Shown: piece after piece, positions 1 through 9,841 of the stretch
How the letters are laid out: every line of letters starts with the position of its first letter
Numbering within the stretch: the first letter of the stretch is position 1
Source of the DNA: Microbulbifer agarilyticus
Lineage (GTDB): Bacteria; Pseudomonadota; Gammaproteobacteria; Pseudomonadales; Cellvibrionaceae
Direction of reading: 5' to 3'
Assembly (NCBI RefSeq): GCF_001999945.1
Contig: NZ_CP019650.1
Location: 3,410,001-3,474,000, forward strand
Length of the DNA stretch: 64,000 nucleotides
The notes under the pieces: model-generated
Database searches by the model: none
The model's input: the letters and a program-made list of their open reading frames with translations, nothing else
Told to the model about the DNA's origin: nothing
Translations under genes and position numbers: made by a program

Positions 1-840
1 GTGTATTTCCGCAGCTGCGGCATTCGCGCTGCGGCGCTCGGCAACAAAGTTCCAACCCCACATGGCGGGACCAGAGAAGGTATAGATAATTGCAATCACC
101 AACAGCACACGCGGTGGGTCAATGGTGACCAGGCTGAACACCAGGATGATTGCCAGCATCATCACAAAGGGCACACGCCCCTTGAAATCGAGCTTTTTGA
201 AGCTGGTGTAGTGAAAATTCGAAACCATCAATAAGCCAGCGGCGGCAGTCACCAGCGCAGCAACAATGGCCAAACCCGTCCCTACATCTGTCTCGTGCCC
301 CGCCCACACCATACTGGCAACGATGGCTGCTGCGGTCGGACTGGCGAGACCAATAAACACACCTTTATCGACGGTATCAACCTGTGTATTGAAGCGAGCA
401 AGCCGCAATGCAGCGCAAGCCGCATACAGGAATGCTGCGGCCCAGCCAAGCTTACCCAAGGGCGCCAGGCCCCAGCTAAAGACCACCAGCGCCGGTGCAA
501 GACCAAAGGAGACCATGTCTGACAGGGAGTCGTACTGCACCCCAAAAGCACTCTGGGTGTCAGTAAGGCGTGCAACCCGCCCATCGAGACCATCGAGGAT
601 CATCGCCGCAAAAATAGCGATCGCTGCCGCTTCGAACTTGCCGCCCATGCCTGCAACAATGGCATAGAAGCCACTAAACAACGCGCCGGTGGTAATCAGG
701 TTTGGCAGCAAATACACGCCTTTTGCGCGGACCTTTTTGCCATTCTCCCAAACCTCTTCTTCCACATGCTCATCCACAGGCAAGCGGATTTCTTCATCGG
801 ATCCCGGGCCCTGCGGCCGGGCGTCCTTGTTATCGCTCAT
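1..840 (-). CDS. pssA: CDP-diacylglycerol-serine O-phosphatidyltransferase (partial, 3' end outside window)
   Basis: Integral membrane enzyme that condenses CDP-diacylglycerol with L-serine to give phosphatidylserine, the precursor of phosphatidylethanolamine. The frame is open for 280 codons from the ATG at 840 to the window edge, so the C-terminus is missing. The CDP-alcohol phosphotransferase signature DG-x2-AR-x8-G-x3-D-x3-D is complete (it begins DGRVAR and ends YDSLSD, about residues 90-112). Several hydrophobic segments follow. The N-terminal 40 residues are charged and cytosolic. A good Shine-Dalgarno (AAGGAAG) precedes the ATG. It lies downstream of ilvC on the same strand, as in Pseudomonas, but a terminator separates them. 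The length and lack of phospholipase-D motifs fit the type II (Bacillus-like) PssA and not the E. coli type I enzyme. Confidence 0.93.
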   Translation of the reverse strand, partial: MSDNKDARPQGPGSDEEIRLPVDEHVEEEVWENGKKVRAKGVYLLPNLITTGALFSGFYAIVAGMGGKFEAAAIAIFAAMILDGLDGRVARLTDTQSAFGVQYDSLSDMVSFGLAPALVVFSWGLAPLGKLGWAAAFLYAACAALRLARFNTQVDTVDKGVFIGLASPTAAAIVASMVWAGHETDVGTGLAIVAALVTAAAGLLMVSNFHYTSFKKLDFKGRVPFVMMLAIILVFSLVTIDPPRVLLVIAIIYTFSGPAMWGWNFVAERRSANAAAAEIH

Positions 841-901
841 ACAGGCTTCCTTAAAAGCACGACTGACTAATTACCCTCGCAGTGTACAGTGGCGCAGCGG
901 C

Positions 902-939
902 AAAAAAAAAGCGGTGAGGCCATCAAGCCCCACCGCTTT
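902..939 (-). terminator. Rho-independent terminator after ilvC
   Basis: On the minus strand a GC-rich hairpin (GCGGTG-x-GGC paired with GCC-x-CACCGC, loop of six bases) is followed by a run of nine T residues. It sits about 30 bases past the ilvC stop and should end the ilvI-ilvH-ilvC transcript before pssA. Confidence 0.85.
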
Positions 940-967
940 GTGATCGAACGCTGCTAATTCAACGGAA

Positions 968-1996
<1,029 letters not shown>

Positions 1997-2019
1997 TTAC
2001 TTCCTGCTTAATGTGCTTT

Positions 2020-2051
2020 GAATTTCACTCTGGACCCAAATCCAGAAATTC
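2020..2051 (-). other. hairpin in ilvH-ilvC intercistronic gap
   Basis: The 77-base gap holds a bulged stem (GAATTT with AAATTC outside, CTGGA with TCCAG inside). No T-tract follows, so it is more likely an mRNA stability or processing structure than a terminator. Its function is inferred only. Confidence 0.35.
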
Positions 2052-2070
2052 CTGTTTGGTTGTTTGACGC

Positions 2071-2562
2071 TCAAATACTGAGAATTTTCTCACCGCGGGC
2101 AATACCGCTCACCCCGGAACGCACTGTTTCCATAATGGTGTGCTCACCCAGGGCCTGTAAGAAAGCGTCGAGCTTTTCACTGGTGCCAGACACCTGCACC
2201 GTATACATGTTGCTGGTGACGTCGACAATCTGACCGCGGAAAATATCCACACTGCGCTTAACTTCATCGCGCTGTGCACCGGTCGCGCGCACCTTCACCA
2301 GTAGTAGTTCGCGCTCAATGTGCGAACCCTCGGTGAGGTCCACCAGCTTCACGACATCGATCAGCTTGTTCAGATTCTTGGTGATCTGTTCGATCTTATG
2401 ATCATCCCCGACGGTCGTCAGCGTCAGACGCGACAACGTCGCATCTTCGGTTGGCGCCACCGTGAGACTTTCAATGTTGTAGCCACGTTGGGAAAACAGG
2501 CCAACTACCCGCGACAATGCCCCGGGCTCGTTCTCCATCAGAACTGAAATGATTCTGCGCAT
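2071..2562 (-). CDS. ilvH: acetolactate synthase small (regulatory) subunit
   Basis: Regulatory subunit (also called IlvN) that activates the catalytic subunit and gives valine feedback inhibition. It has 163 residues, the usual length for the IlvH type. The N-terminal ACT domain starts MRRIISVLMENEPGALSRV with the effector-site pattern NEPGALSRVVGLFSQRGYNI. The C-terminal half is the ALS_ss_C domain. A good Shine-Dalgarno (AAGGGAGA) precedes the ATG. It lies 15 bases after the ilvI stop, consistent with co-translation of the two subunits. Confidence 0.96.
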   Translation of the reverse strand: MRRIISVLMENEPGALSRVVGLFSQRGYNIESLTVAPTEDATLSRLTLTTVGDDHKIEQITKNLNKLIDVVKLVDLTEGSHIERELLLVKVRATGAQRDEVKRSVDIFRGQIVDVTSNMYTVQVSGTSEKLDAFLQALGEHTIMETVRSGVSGIARGEKILSI

Positions 2563-2577
2563 CCTGTTTATCTCCCT

Positions 2578-4314
2578 TTACGTCCGTTCCGTCTTGCTAA
2601 GCCACATATCCCGCATGGAGCCACTCGGCATCACCTGCATTGGGTATACATGCTCAGTCGGATCGACATAAACATCGATAAACACAGTGCGATCTTTGAT
2701 CGCGAAGGCTTCGGCCAGCTTGCCGTGCAGCTCGTCGCGATGTTCGATCTTCATTCCAAGGTGCCCGTAGGCTTCCGCCAGTGCGATAAAGTCCGGCAGG
2801 GACTCTTCATACACACTGTTGGAAAGACGCCCCTCGTACTGCATTTCCTGCCACTGCTTCACCATGCCCAGGGCCTGGTTATTCAGGCACAGAATTTTTA
2901 CCGGCAAGTTGTACTGGGTCGCCGTAGACAGCTCCTGGATACACATCTGGATGCTACCTTCACCGGTCACACAGACGACTTCTGAATCCGGGTGTGCCAT
3001 TTTCACCCCCAGTGCCGCCGGCAGGCCGAAGCCCATAGTGCCGAGGCCACCGGAATTGATCCAACGGCGCGGCTTATCAAACAAATAGTACTGCGCTGCG
3101 AACATCTGGTGTTGACCCACATCAGACGTCACGAATGCATCGCCACCGGTGATCTTGTGCACCGCACTGATCACCTCTTGCGGCATGATCATGTCGCCAT
3201 CGGTGCGGTAGCGCGGCGCGGTGTAAAGGCCGTGACGCTCACGCCAGTCGTCGATCTGACGCCACCAGTCAACAATTGCAGACTGATCGGGCATCTCTTT
3301 CGAGGACTTCAGCATTTCCAGCATTTCACCCAGCACCGACTGTACTGTGCCAACGATTGGCACGTCTGCGGTGATGGTCTTGGAAATAGACGCGGGATCC
3401 ACATCGATGTGGATTACCTTAGCCCCAGGGCAGAACTTGTTCGGGGTGTTGGTTACCCGATCATCAAAGCGTGCACCCACTGCCAAAATCACATCGGCAT
3501 GGTGCATCGCAGTGTTCGCCTCAAAGGTGCCGTGCATACCCAGCATACCCAGGAAGCGCTTGTCGGTACCGGGGTAAGCACCAAGGCCCATCAGGGTATT
3601 GGTTACCGGGAAGTTCAGGCGCTGCGCCAGTTCGGTCAGCAGCTCAGAGCCATCGCCCTGAATCACGCCGCCACCGGCGTAAATTACCGGGCGCTTGGCA
3701 GACAGCAATAGCGCTACGGCTTTACGAATCTGGCCGGCGTGGCCTTTACCCGCTGGGGTATAGGAACGCATGCGCAGCTTTTCCGGGTACTGGTAAGGGT
3801 AGCGGTCTACCGGGTTGGTAACATCCTTCGGAATATCGATGACCACGGGGCCCGGACGGCCGGTCGCAGCAATATAAAACGCCTTCTTGACCACCTCGGG
3901 AATATCTTCGGCTTTCTTCACCAGGAAGCTGTGCTTCACGATCGGGCGGGAGCACCCCACCATATCGGTTTCCTGGAAGGCGTCTTCACCAATCTTGTCG
4001 GAAGGCACCTGACCAGAAATCACCACCATAGGAATAGAATCCATATAGGCAGTGGCAATACCGGTAATGGCATTGGTAGCACCGGGACCAGACGTCACTA
4101 GCACGACACCGGTGTTACCGGTAGCACGGGCGTAGCCGTCTGCAGCGTGCGTGGCACCCTGCTCATGACGCACTAGCACGTGTTTGATGCTCTTCTGCCG
4201 GAAGATTGCATCGTATATATGCAGCGCTGAACCGCCGGGGTAACCAAAAATCAGGTCTACCCCTTCATCCTGCAGCGCGCGAACCAACATATCGCCGCCG
4301 GAGAGTAATTCCAC
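2578..4314 (-). CDS. ilvI: acetolactate synthase large (catalytic) subunit
   Basis: ThDP- and FAD-dependent enzyme of the first common step in branched-chain amino-acid synthesis (also called IlvB). It has 578 residues. The catalytic glutamate that activates ThDP lies in [17 protein letters not shown] near residue 50. The C-terminal ThDP/Mg2+ motif reads TGEGSIQM followed by LNNQ; GEG in place of GDG is conservative. The start is GTG, preceded by GAGGGGG with a five-base spacer. It is the first gene of the operon. A sigma-70-like promoter is proposed at 4401-4430. A ten-codon reading frame (4357-4325) ends inside the Shine-Dalgarno region, but it is not rich enough in Ile, Val or Leu to call an attenuator peptide. 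Confidence 0.96.
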   Translation of the reverse strand: MELLSGGDMLVRALQDEGVDLIFGYPGGSALHIYDAIFRQKSIKHVLVRHEQGATHAADGYARATGNTGVVLVTSGPGATNAITGIATAYMDSIPMVVISGQVPSDKIGEDAFQETDMVGCSRPIVKHSFLVKKAEDIPEVVKKAFYIAATGRPGPVVIDIPKDVTNPVDRYPYQYPEKLRMRSYTPAGKGHAGQIRKAVALLLSAKRPVIYAGGGVIQGDGSELLTELAQRLNFPVTNTLMGLGAYPGTDKRFLGMLGMHGTFEANTAMHHADVILAVGARFDDRVTNTPNKFCPGAKVIHIDVDPASISKTITADVPIVGTVQSVLGEMLEMLKSSKEMPDQSAIVDWWRQIDDWRERHGLYTAPRYRTDGDMIMPQEVISAVHKITGGDAFVTSDVGQHQMFAAQYYLFDKPRRWINSGGLGTMGFGLPAALGVKMAHPDSEVVCVTGEGSIQMCIQELSTATQYNLPVKILCLNNQALGMVKQWQEMQYEGRLSNSVYEESLPDFIALAEAYGHLGMKIEHRDELHGKLAEAFAIKDRTVFIDVYVDPTEHVYPMQVMPSGSMRDMWLSKTERT

Positions 4315-4400
4315 GTGAGCCCCCTCAAAAATACCTAAATTTTAGGATCCGCATCATCCACAAGCGAAAGAAACGCCAGGCGTGCGAAAGCCAGACGGCG

Positions 4401-4430
4401 ATTCTAAAGGAAAAGCGTGATAAATATCAG
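4401..4430 (-). promoter_or_regulatory. candidate sigma-70 promoter of the ilv operon
   Basis: On the minus strand CTGATA and TAGAAT are separated by 18 bases, about 90 bases upstream of the ilvI start. This is a match by eye only. A 13-base palindrome (centre about 4340) lies between it and the Shine-Dalgarno. Confidence 0.45.
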
Positions 4431-4499
4431 CCTTAAACGCACAAATAGCCCGTTTTTTAGGATAGCTTCACGGCAGTGCTATTTTTGCGCGGAACCCGA

Positions 4500-4584
4500 C
4501 CGGTCATCGAACCGGAGTGCGCGTTCCAAGGCCTCCAGATGGGGAGGACCTCCTCGGCAGGAGGTAGCGGGTGCTTAACCCGCT
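4500..4584. other. cluster of perfect hairpins in the 556-base ilvI / DUF4124 divergent gap
   Basis: The gap 4315-4870 has no convincing gene. Three perfect stems lie in series: CCGGT/ACCGG (4500-4515), ACCTCCT/AGGAGGT (4548-4565) and AGCGGGT/ACCCGCT (4566-4584). GGAGG at 4543-4547 can compete for the same CCTCC, so the middle stem has two alternative pairings. They lie upstream of the proposed ilv promoter, so an operator or the remains of a repeat is as likely as an attenuator. Confidence 0.4.
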
Positions 4585-4785
4585 GGGGAGAGAGTACAGG
4601 CCGCAGGGTGTTGCGGGGGCATCTACTTCGCCGAGCGAGGCGCAAATTGTCCAGTTTGAACCGCCAGTGTCAACCAACCCGGGGCCTCAGGGGCCAAATA
4701 GAGGCAAATAGAGGGCAATCACCGGCCAATTTGCCCCGGATTGGGTCTGCTCGGACTGACTACCGCCGGCAAAGTGTTAACTGGG

Positions 4786-4816
4786 TTGCGAGATACCCGC
4801 CTTCGCCCGGTACAAT
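4786..4816 (+). promoter_or_regulatory. weak candidate promoter for the DUF4124 gene
   Basis: TTGCGA and TACAAT are separated by 19 bases, about 55 bases upstream of the ATG at 4871. The spacer is longer than ideal, so confidence is low. Confidence 0.35.
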
Positions 4817-4870
4817 GGCCGCATAACAACACTGATAGCAACAACAGCAATTCTCACAAGGCGACTTCCC

Positions 4871-5353
4871 ATGCGCACTCTGCTTGTATCCCTTTCTCTA
4901 TCTCTGGGCCTGATGGCGGCCGCCCATGCAGATGGCATCTATAAATGGGTAGACGAAAATGGGGTGGTGCACTTTGGCTCGCAGCCACCGCAGAAGGGCC
5001 AGGTCGAAGTCGTCAAAGCGCCCAAGTCCGAACGCTTCCGTCAATGGCAAAATGAACAGCAGACCCTGCAGGCCAACCGCCAGCTTGCCACCGAAGCAAA
5101 GCCCGAAGAAACCCCGGCAACCGCGCCCGCGCAAACTGCTCAAGCTGATCAAGAGCAGCAGGAACAACTCGATCAGGCCGAAATGGCCGCTCGCGCCCAG
5201 CGCTGCCAGAGTGCTCAGCGACGCCTGCAAGAGCTTGAGGCTCGATCTCGTGTACGTGAAGTGGATGCCAGTGGTAATTACCGCGTACTTGGGGAAGACG
5301 AGCGCCAGCAGCGCATCCAGCAGACCCGTGAAATTCTGCTCAACAACTGCTGA
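4871..5353 (+). CDS. DUF4124-domain periplasmic protein
   Basis: Exported protein of unknown function, 160 residues. A clear signal peptide (positively charged start, leucine-rich core, probable cleavage after AHA near residue 20) leads into the DUF4124 signature IYKWVDENGVVHFGSQPP. The rest is glutamine-, alanine- and glutamate-rich and likely coiled coil (about residues 60-140), with two cysteines, one at the very C-terminus, that could form a disulfide. It stands alone between the divergent ilv operon and the convergent efflux operon. DUF4124 proteins are common in gammaproteobacteria, but no biochemical role is established that I can cite. Confidence 0.85.
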   Translation: MRTLLVSLSLSLGLMAAAHADGIYKWVDENGVVHFGSQPPQKGQVEVVKAPKSERFRQWQNEQQTLQANRQLATEAKPEETPATAPAQTAQADQEQQEQLDQAEMAARAQRCQSAQRRLQELEARSRVREVDASGNYRVLGEDERQQRIQQTREILLNNC

Positions 5354-5383
5354 TTACTGACACCAGACACCCCTCCCCCCCGA

Positions 5384-5410
5384 GGCCCCGCTCACTCAAC
5401 GCGCGGGGTC
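5384..5410. terminator. hairpin between convergent DUF4124 gene and RND transporter
   Basis: The stem GGCCCCGC pairs with GCGGGGTC around an 11-base loop between two converging stop codons. There is no T-run on either strand, so at best it is a weak bidirectional terminator. Confidence 0.4.
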
Positions 5411-8400
5411 CTAGCTTTCCGACAGTTCACCATCATTCCCCGAATCGCCCCTCTGGCGCTCGCGCGCAAAATCCGTCCCCAGCAACAGATACATTGCCGG
5501 CACTACAAACAAGGTAAACAGAGTGCCGATGGTCATGCCGGATGCGACCACCAGCCCCATGGCGAAACGCGCCCCACCACCGGGACCGGCGGCGAGTAAC
5601 AGCGGCACCATCGCCAGCACCAGGGAGGCGGTGGTCATCAGGATCGGGCGCAGCCGGATGCTCGACGCCTCCTCAATGGCCTGCCGTTTACTTCTTCCCT
5701 GTAGCTGCAGTTGATTGGCAAACTCGACGATCAAGATACCGTGCTTAGAGATTACTCCGATCAGGGTAACCAGCCCCACCTGGGTATAGATATTCAGAGT
5801 GGTCAGGCCGAGACTCACGAAAATCATCGCCCCGCACACACTCATGGGAACCGTCACCAACATGATTAATGGGTCGCGCCAGGATTCAAACTGTGCGGCG
5901 AGCACCAGGTAAATCACGATCATGGCAAAGAAGAATGTCACTACCAGATCAGACCCTTCTTTTTTGTACTGGCGCGACTGGCCGGAGTAGTCCACGGAAT
6001 ACTCCCGCGGCAACACTTCCTGCGCTGCACTCTCAAGCACCCCCAGGGCCTCACCCAGTGGTACGCCCGGCCGGGGCACGCCGGATATGGTCACCGCATT
6101 TAGCTGCTGGAAACGCTTCAGTTGTTGGGGCTCGACGGTTTCTTCCAGACGCACCAGTGTCGACAAGGGGACCAGAGTGCCGTCACCGGCGCGAATATAG
6201 TATTGCTTGAGCTGATCGGCGGAGAGGCGCTCGACACGCACTACCTGCGGGATCACTTTGTAGCTGCGGTTTTCCAGGGCAAAGCGGTTGGTGTAGGCAC
6301 CGGACATCATGGCGCCAAGTTCGCGCGCGATATCCGCCATGGTTACACCGATGGAGGCCGCCTTGTCGCGATCGATGACCACTTCTATGCGCGGCTTGTC
6401 GATCTTCAAATCTGCGTCGAGGAAGATGAAGCGGCGGCTGGCGCGCGCGCGCTGCATAATGTCATCGGCAAAACCGGCCAACGTCGATATCGGCTCGGTG
6501 GTACCCACCACAAACTCCACCGGTAACCGCCCACCGGCCGTCGGCAGGCTCGGCGGTACAAAGGTGGCGATCTTCAAGCCGGCAATCTGTGAAACCTCAC
6601 CGCGGATAACCTCGCGCATTTCCTGGGTATCCTTGTCGCGCTTGTTCCACGAAGACAGCACGAAACCAGCAATCGCACTATTGGGGCTATTTCCCGCGCC
6701 GCCCACACCATTTAGCAGAAACAGGTTCTCCACTTCCGGATGCCGATCGCGCACGCCGTTAATTTCCTCGGTGAACTGCTCCATATAGTCCAGGGTAGCG
6801 AAGGAGTCGCCGCTGGCAATGCCGAGGATAAAGCCACGATCCTCTTTCGGTTCAAGTTCGCTGGGGGAAGTAATAAACAGGAAGTAGCAGCTGCACAGAA
6901 CCACACCACCAAATACCAGAATGACCAGCCGCGCGTCCAACGCGCGGTGCAAGCGACGGCGGTACCCAGACTCCAGCGCACCGAGGCGCCGTTCAATCCA
7001 GGCCTCAAAGCGGTTGCCCCGCTTACCATCTTCCGGGCGCAGTACCTTCGCCGCCATCATCGGTGACAAGGTTAACGCCACAACACCCGACAGGAGTACT
7101 GCTGCGGCGAGGGTAAACGCAAACTCCACAAACAGGGTGCCGGTAAGACCGCCGAGAAAACCGATGGGCAGGTATACCGCGATCAAGGTTGTGGTCATGG
7201 CCACGATGGGCCAGGCCAGCTCGCGCGCCCCCTTGATCGCCGCGTCCATCGGCGTCATTCCCTCTTCGATATGCCGATGCACGTTCTCCAGTACGATGAT
7301 TGCATCATCCACCACGATACCGATGGCGAGCACCATGGCGAGGAGTGTCAACAAATTAATGGTGAACCCCATCAGCAGCATCAGGAACAGCGCACCGACC
7401 ATCGACAGCGGCACCGCGATTGCCGGAATGATTACACTGCGAATCGACCCCAGAAACAGGTAGATCACCACGATCACAATCAACACCGCCTCGGCGATGG
7501 TTTTTACCACCTCGTTGATTGAATCCTGAATGTACTCGGTGCTGTCGTAGGGAATCTCCCCCAACATACCCTCGGGCAGCTGCGGGAAGATTTCGTTATA
7601 AAGTTCGTCGCGCACATCGGCAATCACATCCAGCGCATTCGCATCTGGCGCCACCTCAACCGCGACAAAGGTGGCAGAGCGCCCATTGAAGGTCACCGAG
7701 GTTTCATAGGATTCCGACCCAAGCTCTACATCGGCGACATCCTCAAGGCGCACCAGCTGATCGCCGTCGGCACGCACCACCAACTGGCGAAATGCCTGCT
7801 CCGTCGCAATATCCGTATCCGCGCGGATATCCATTGCCACACGCGTGCCTTTGGTACTGCCAATGGAGGCCAAAATATTGTTCTGGCGCAGCGCACTGCT
7901 GACATCTCCCGGGGTAACACCCTGTGCAGCCATCTCCGCTGGCCGCAGCCAGACCCGCATGGCAAAAGTGCGATTGCCCAGCAGCTGCGCCCGCTGCACA
8001 CCGGCAATGGTGGAAAGCTTGGGCTGCACCGCGCGCGTGATGTAGTCAGTAATCTGATTGTTATCGAGGATTTCAGAGGAGAACGACAGGTACATGGCAG
8101 CAATGGTTTCACCCACCGCCAGATCTACCGTGGAGTCTTCCGACTCCAGCGGCAATTCATTGCGCAATTTGTTGACCTTGGCCACCACCTGGGTAAGGAC
8201 CTGATTGGGGTCGTAATCCAGCCGCACATAGGCCTGAATGACCGAAATACCCTGAATGCTGGTGGAAACAATGTAATCAAGCCCATCAGCGGTGGAAATC
8301 TCCTGTTCAAGAGGTGTTGTAATAAACCCCTGTACCAGATCCGCGTCGGCACCGACGTAGACGGTACTGATGGTGATGACCGCATTTTCCAGCTCGGGGT

Positions 8401-8509
8401 ACTGACGCACATTGAGTTCGGCAGTGGAGCGCAAACCGAGCAGAAAAATAAACAGGCTGACTACACAGGCCAAAACCGGTTTACGAATGAAGATGTCGGT
8501 AAACTGCAC
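5411..8509 (-). CDS. RND efflux transporter, inner-membrane subunit (HAE1 family)
   Basis: Proton-driven exporter of hydrophobic or amphiphilic compounds. With an adaptor and an outer-membrane channel it forms a tripartite pump. The 1032 residues are the normal length, with the usual twofold repeat. TM1 begins at about residue 10. TM4 carries the proton-relay aspartates in GIVVDDAIIVLENV, and the partner lysine lies in TM10 (SKHGILIVEFAN). The start MQFTDIFIRKPVLA is typical of the HAE1 class. The gene follows the adaptor gene by 29 bases. No TolC/OprM-type gene is present, so a channel encoded elsewhere is presumably shared. Substrate cannot be told from sequence. Multidrug efflux is the family expectation. 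Confidence 0.93.
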   Translation of the reverse strand: MQFTDIFIRKPVLACVVSLFIFLLGLRSTAELNVRQYPELENAVITISTVYVGADADLVQGFITTPLEQEISTADGLDYIVSTSIQGISVIQAYVRLDYDPNQVLTQVVAKVNKLRNELPLESEDSTVDLAVGETIAAMYLSFSSEILDNNQITDYITRAVQPKLSTIAGVQRAQLLGNRTFAMRVWLRPAEMAAQGVTPGDVSSALRQNNILASIGSTKGTRVAMDIRADTDIATEQAFRQLVVRADGDQLVRLEDVADVELGSESYETSVTFNGRSATFVAVEVAPDANALDVIADVRDELYNEIFPQLPEGMLGEIPYDSTEYIQDSINEVVKTIAEAVLIVIVVIYLFLGSIRSVIIPAIAVPLSMVGALFLMLLMGFTINLLTLLAMVLAIGIVVDDAIIVLENVHRHIEEGMTPMDAAIKGARELAWPIVAMTTTLIAVYLPIGFLGGLTGTLFVEFAFTLAAAVLLSGVVALTLSPMMAAKVLRPEDGKRGNRFEAWIERRLGALESGYRRRLHRALDARLVILVFGGVVLCSCYFLFITSPSELEPKEDRGFILGIASGDSFATLDYMEQFTEEINGVRDRHPEVENLFLLNGVGGAGNSPNSAIAGFVLSSWNKRDKDTQEMREVIRGEVSQIAGLKIATFVPPSLPTAGGRLPVEFVVGTTEPISTLAGFADDIMQRARASRRFIFLDADLKIDKPRIEVVIDRDKAASIGVTMADIARELGAMMSGAYTNRFALENRSYKVIPQVVRVERLSADQLKQYYIRAGDGTLVPLSTLVRLEETVEPQQLKRFQQLNAVTISGVPRPGVPLGEALGVLESAAQEVLPREYSVDYSGQSRQYKKEGSDLVVTFFFAMIVIYLVLAAQFESWRDPLIMLVTVPMSVCGAMIFVSLGLTTLNIYTQVGLVTLIGVISKHGILIVEFANQLQLQGRSKRQAIEEASSIRLRPILMTTASLVLAMVPLLLAAGPGGGARFAMGLVVASGMTIGTLFTLFVVPAMYLLLGTDFARERQRGDSGNDGELSES

Positions 8510-8538
8510 TCGGCGTCCCTGCCAGCGGCGTTTGCGCG

Positions 8539-9732
8539 TTAACTATTACCCGGCTTTGGAGCCAACTGCTCCGGCGGTGGGTTGTCGTTGTTGATAATCA
8601 CCCCACCCTCGTTACGCAGTTTCAGCAGGCCACTGGTTGCCACTTGCTCGCCGGCCTGGACGCCCTCGGTGATTTCGATCATGTCACCGCGCACCTCACC
8701 GGTTTTGACAAACCGCTTTATTGCCACCAGATCCGTTTGCGGTGGCGGTGCCCGCCCGAGTATTGGCTTTTGTGGTGCCTTTGGCTCGGGCTTACCCTGC
8801 TGCTTGCGAATAATAAATACCGAATTTCCGTAGGGCGCATAGCTGATCGCGGTGCGCGGCACTACGAGCACAGTGCGAAACTTCTCCACCTTTACCGCAA
8901 CGTCGGCAAACATGCCTGGGCGCAAGCGCCCCTCGGGATTTTCCAGCGTAGCCTGTAGTAAAAAAGTGCGATTGCGCGGGTCGATGGCAGGGTCGATAGC
9001 GGTGATACGCCCTTCAAACGTCTGCGAGGGAACCGCCGGAGCACTGAGCTCTATACCCTGCCCTTCCTCAACGCGCGAAAAGTCCTGCTCGGAAAGGGAG
9101 AAATCCACAAAGATGGGGTGCAACTGCTGCAGAGAGACGACGGCATCACCCGGGGCCACGTTTTGCCCCAGATCAACCCGGCGAATGCCCAGGCGCCCGG
9201 AAAAAGGGGCAGTAATCGAGCGTTCTTCAATGGTGGCCCGCTGTACCAGCAGGCTTGCGAGGACCTGGTCGATATTCGACTGGGCTTCGTCCAGTTCGCG
9301 CAGGGTGGCGACACCTTTCTTGTAAAGCTCAGATATCCGCCTGAATTCCCGTTCCGCCAGACGGCGTTCCGCTTCCAGCACTTCGATCTGCGCGGTTTCC
9401 GGTTCCGCGATCAGCTCAACCAGCAAGGCGCCCTTGTCGACGGGCTGGCCAGATTCAAAATAGATCGCTTTTACTTTGCCCTGGGCCTGAGTGGTGACGT
9501 CGACGCCATTGACGGCACGTAAACTACCGACCGCATTCAGGCGGGCCTGCCAGCGCTGCTGCTGTACGCGAGTCGCGGTCACGGTAGCAGGGGGCAGCGA
9601 CATGTTGTCCATGGCCCGGTTCATCATGTGCAGGCCAAAAAACTTAAAACCGAAGATACCGCCAAACACTACAAGGCAGGCCAGCAGCATCCAAAACATG
9701 CGCCAGTTAAATAGCTGCCTTGCCAGTGTCAT
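8539..9732 (-). CDS. RND efflux periplasmic adaptor (membrane fusion protein)
   Basis: Adaptor that joins the RND transporter to an outer-membrane channel. It has 397 residues. An N-terminal membrane anchor (about residues 10-30) is followed by a lipoyl/barrel-sandwich half (GVDVTTQAQGKV), a coiled-coil hairpin (about 105-165, rich in Glu/Arg, ERRLAEREFRRI), the second lipoyl half (ITAPFSGRLGIRRVDLGQNV) and a beta-barrel and membrane-proximal domain. The C-terminus is proline-rich. A strong Shine-Dalgarno (GGAAGGGA) precedes the ATG. It is the first gene of a two-gene operon with the transporter. The 5' leader contains degenerate 14-base tandem repeats. Confidence 0.92.
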   Translation of the reverse strand: MTLARQLFNWRMFWMLLACLVVFGGIFGFKFFGLHMMNRAMDNMSLPPATVTATRVQQQRWQARLNAVGSLRAVNGVDVTTQAQGKVKAIYFESGQPVDKGALLVELIAEPETAQIEVLEAERRLAEREFRRISELYKKGVATLRELDEAQSNIDQVLASLLVQRATIEERSITAPFSGRLGIRRVDLGQNVAPGDAVVSLQQLHPIFVDFSLSEQDFSRVEEGQGIELSAPAVPSQTFEGRITAIDPAIDPRNRTFLLQATLENPEGRLRPGMFADVAVKVEKFRTVLVVPRTAISYAPYGNSVFIIRKQQGKPEPKAPQKPILGRAPPPQTDLVAIKRFVKTGEVRGDMIEITEGVQAGEQVATSGLLKLRNEGGVIINNDNPPPEQLAPKPGNS

Positions 9733-9743
9733 ACATCCCTTCC

Positions 9744-9799
9744 ATTACCACCGATCTAATACCACCTACCTATTACCAGCGGCCTATCACCGGTGCCCA
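9744..9799. repeat. four degenerate 14-bp tandem repeats upstream of the adaptor gene
   Basis: Read on the plus strand, the units begin ATTACCACC, AATACCACC, ATTACCAGC and ATCACCGG, each 14 bases long. They fill the space between the adaptor Shine-Dalgarno and the clpB 3' end and so should lie in the adaptor mRNA leader or promoter. Confidence 0.6.
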
Positions 9800-9841
9800 T
9801 CCATGGGACTATCCCGGTATCAAGTAAACGTCACCTGAATA

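Noticed and set aside
4325..4357. Ten-codon frame just before ilvI as an attenuation leader peptide
   Set aside because: It has one Ile and one Leu only, a weak ribosome site and no terminator/antiterminator pair after it.
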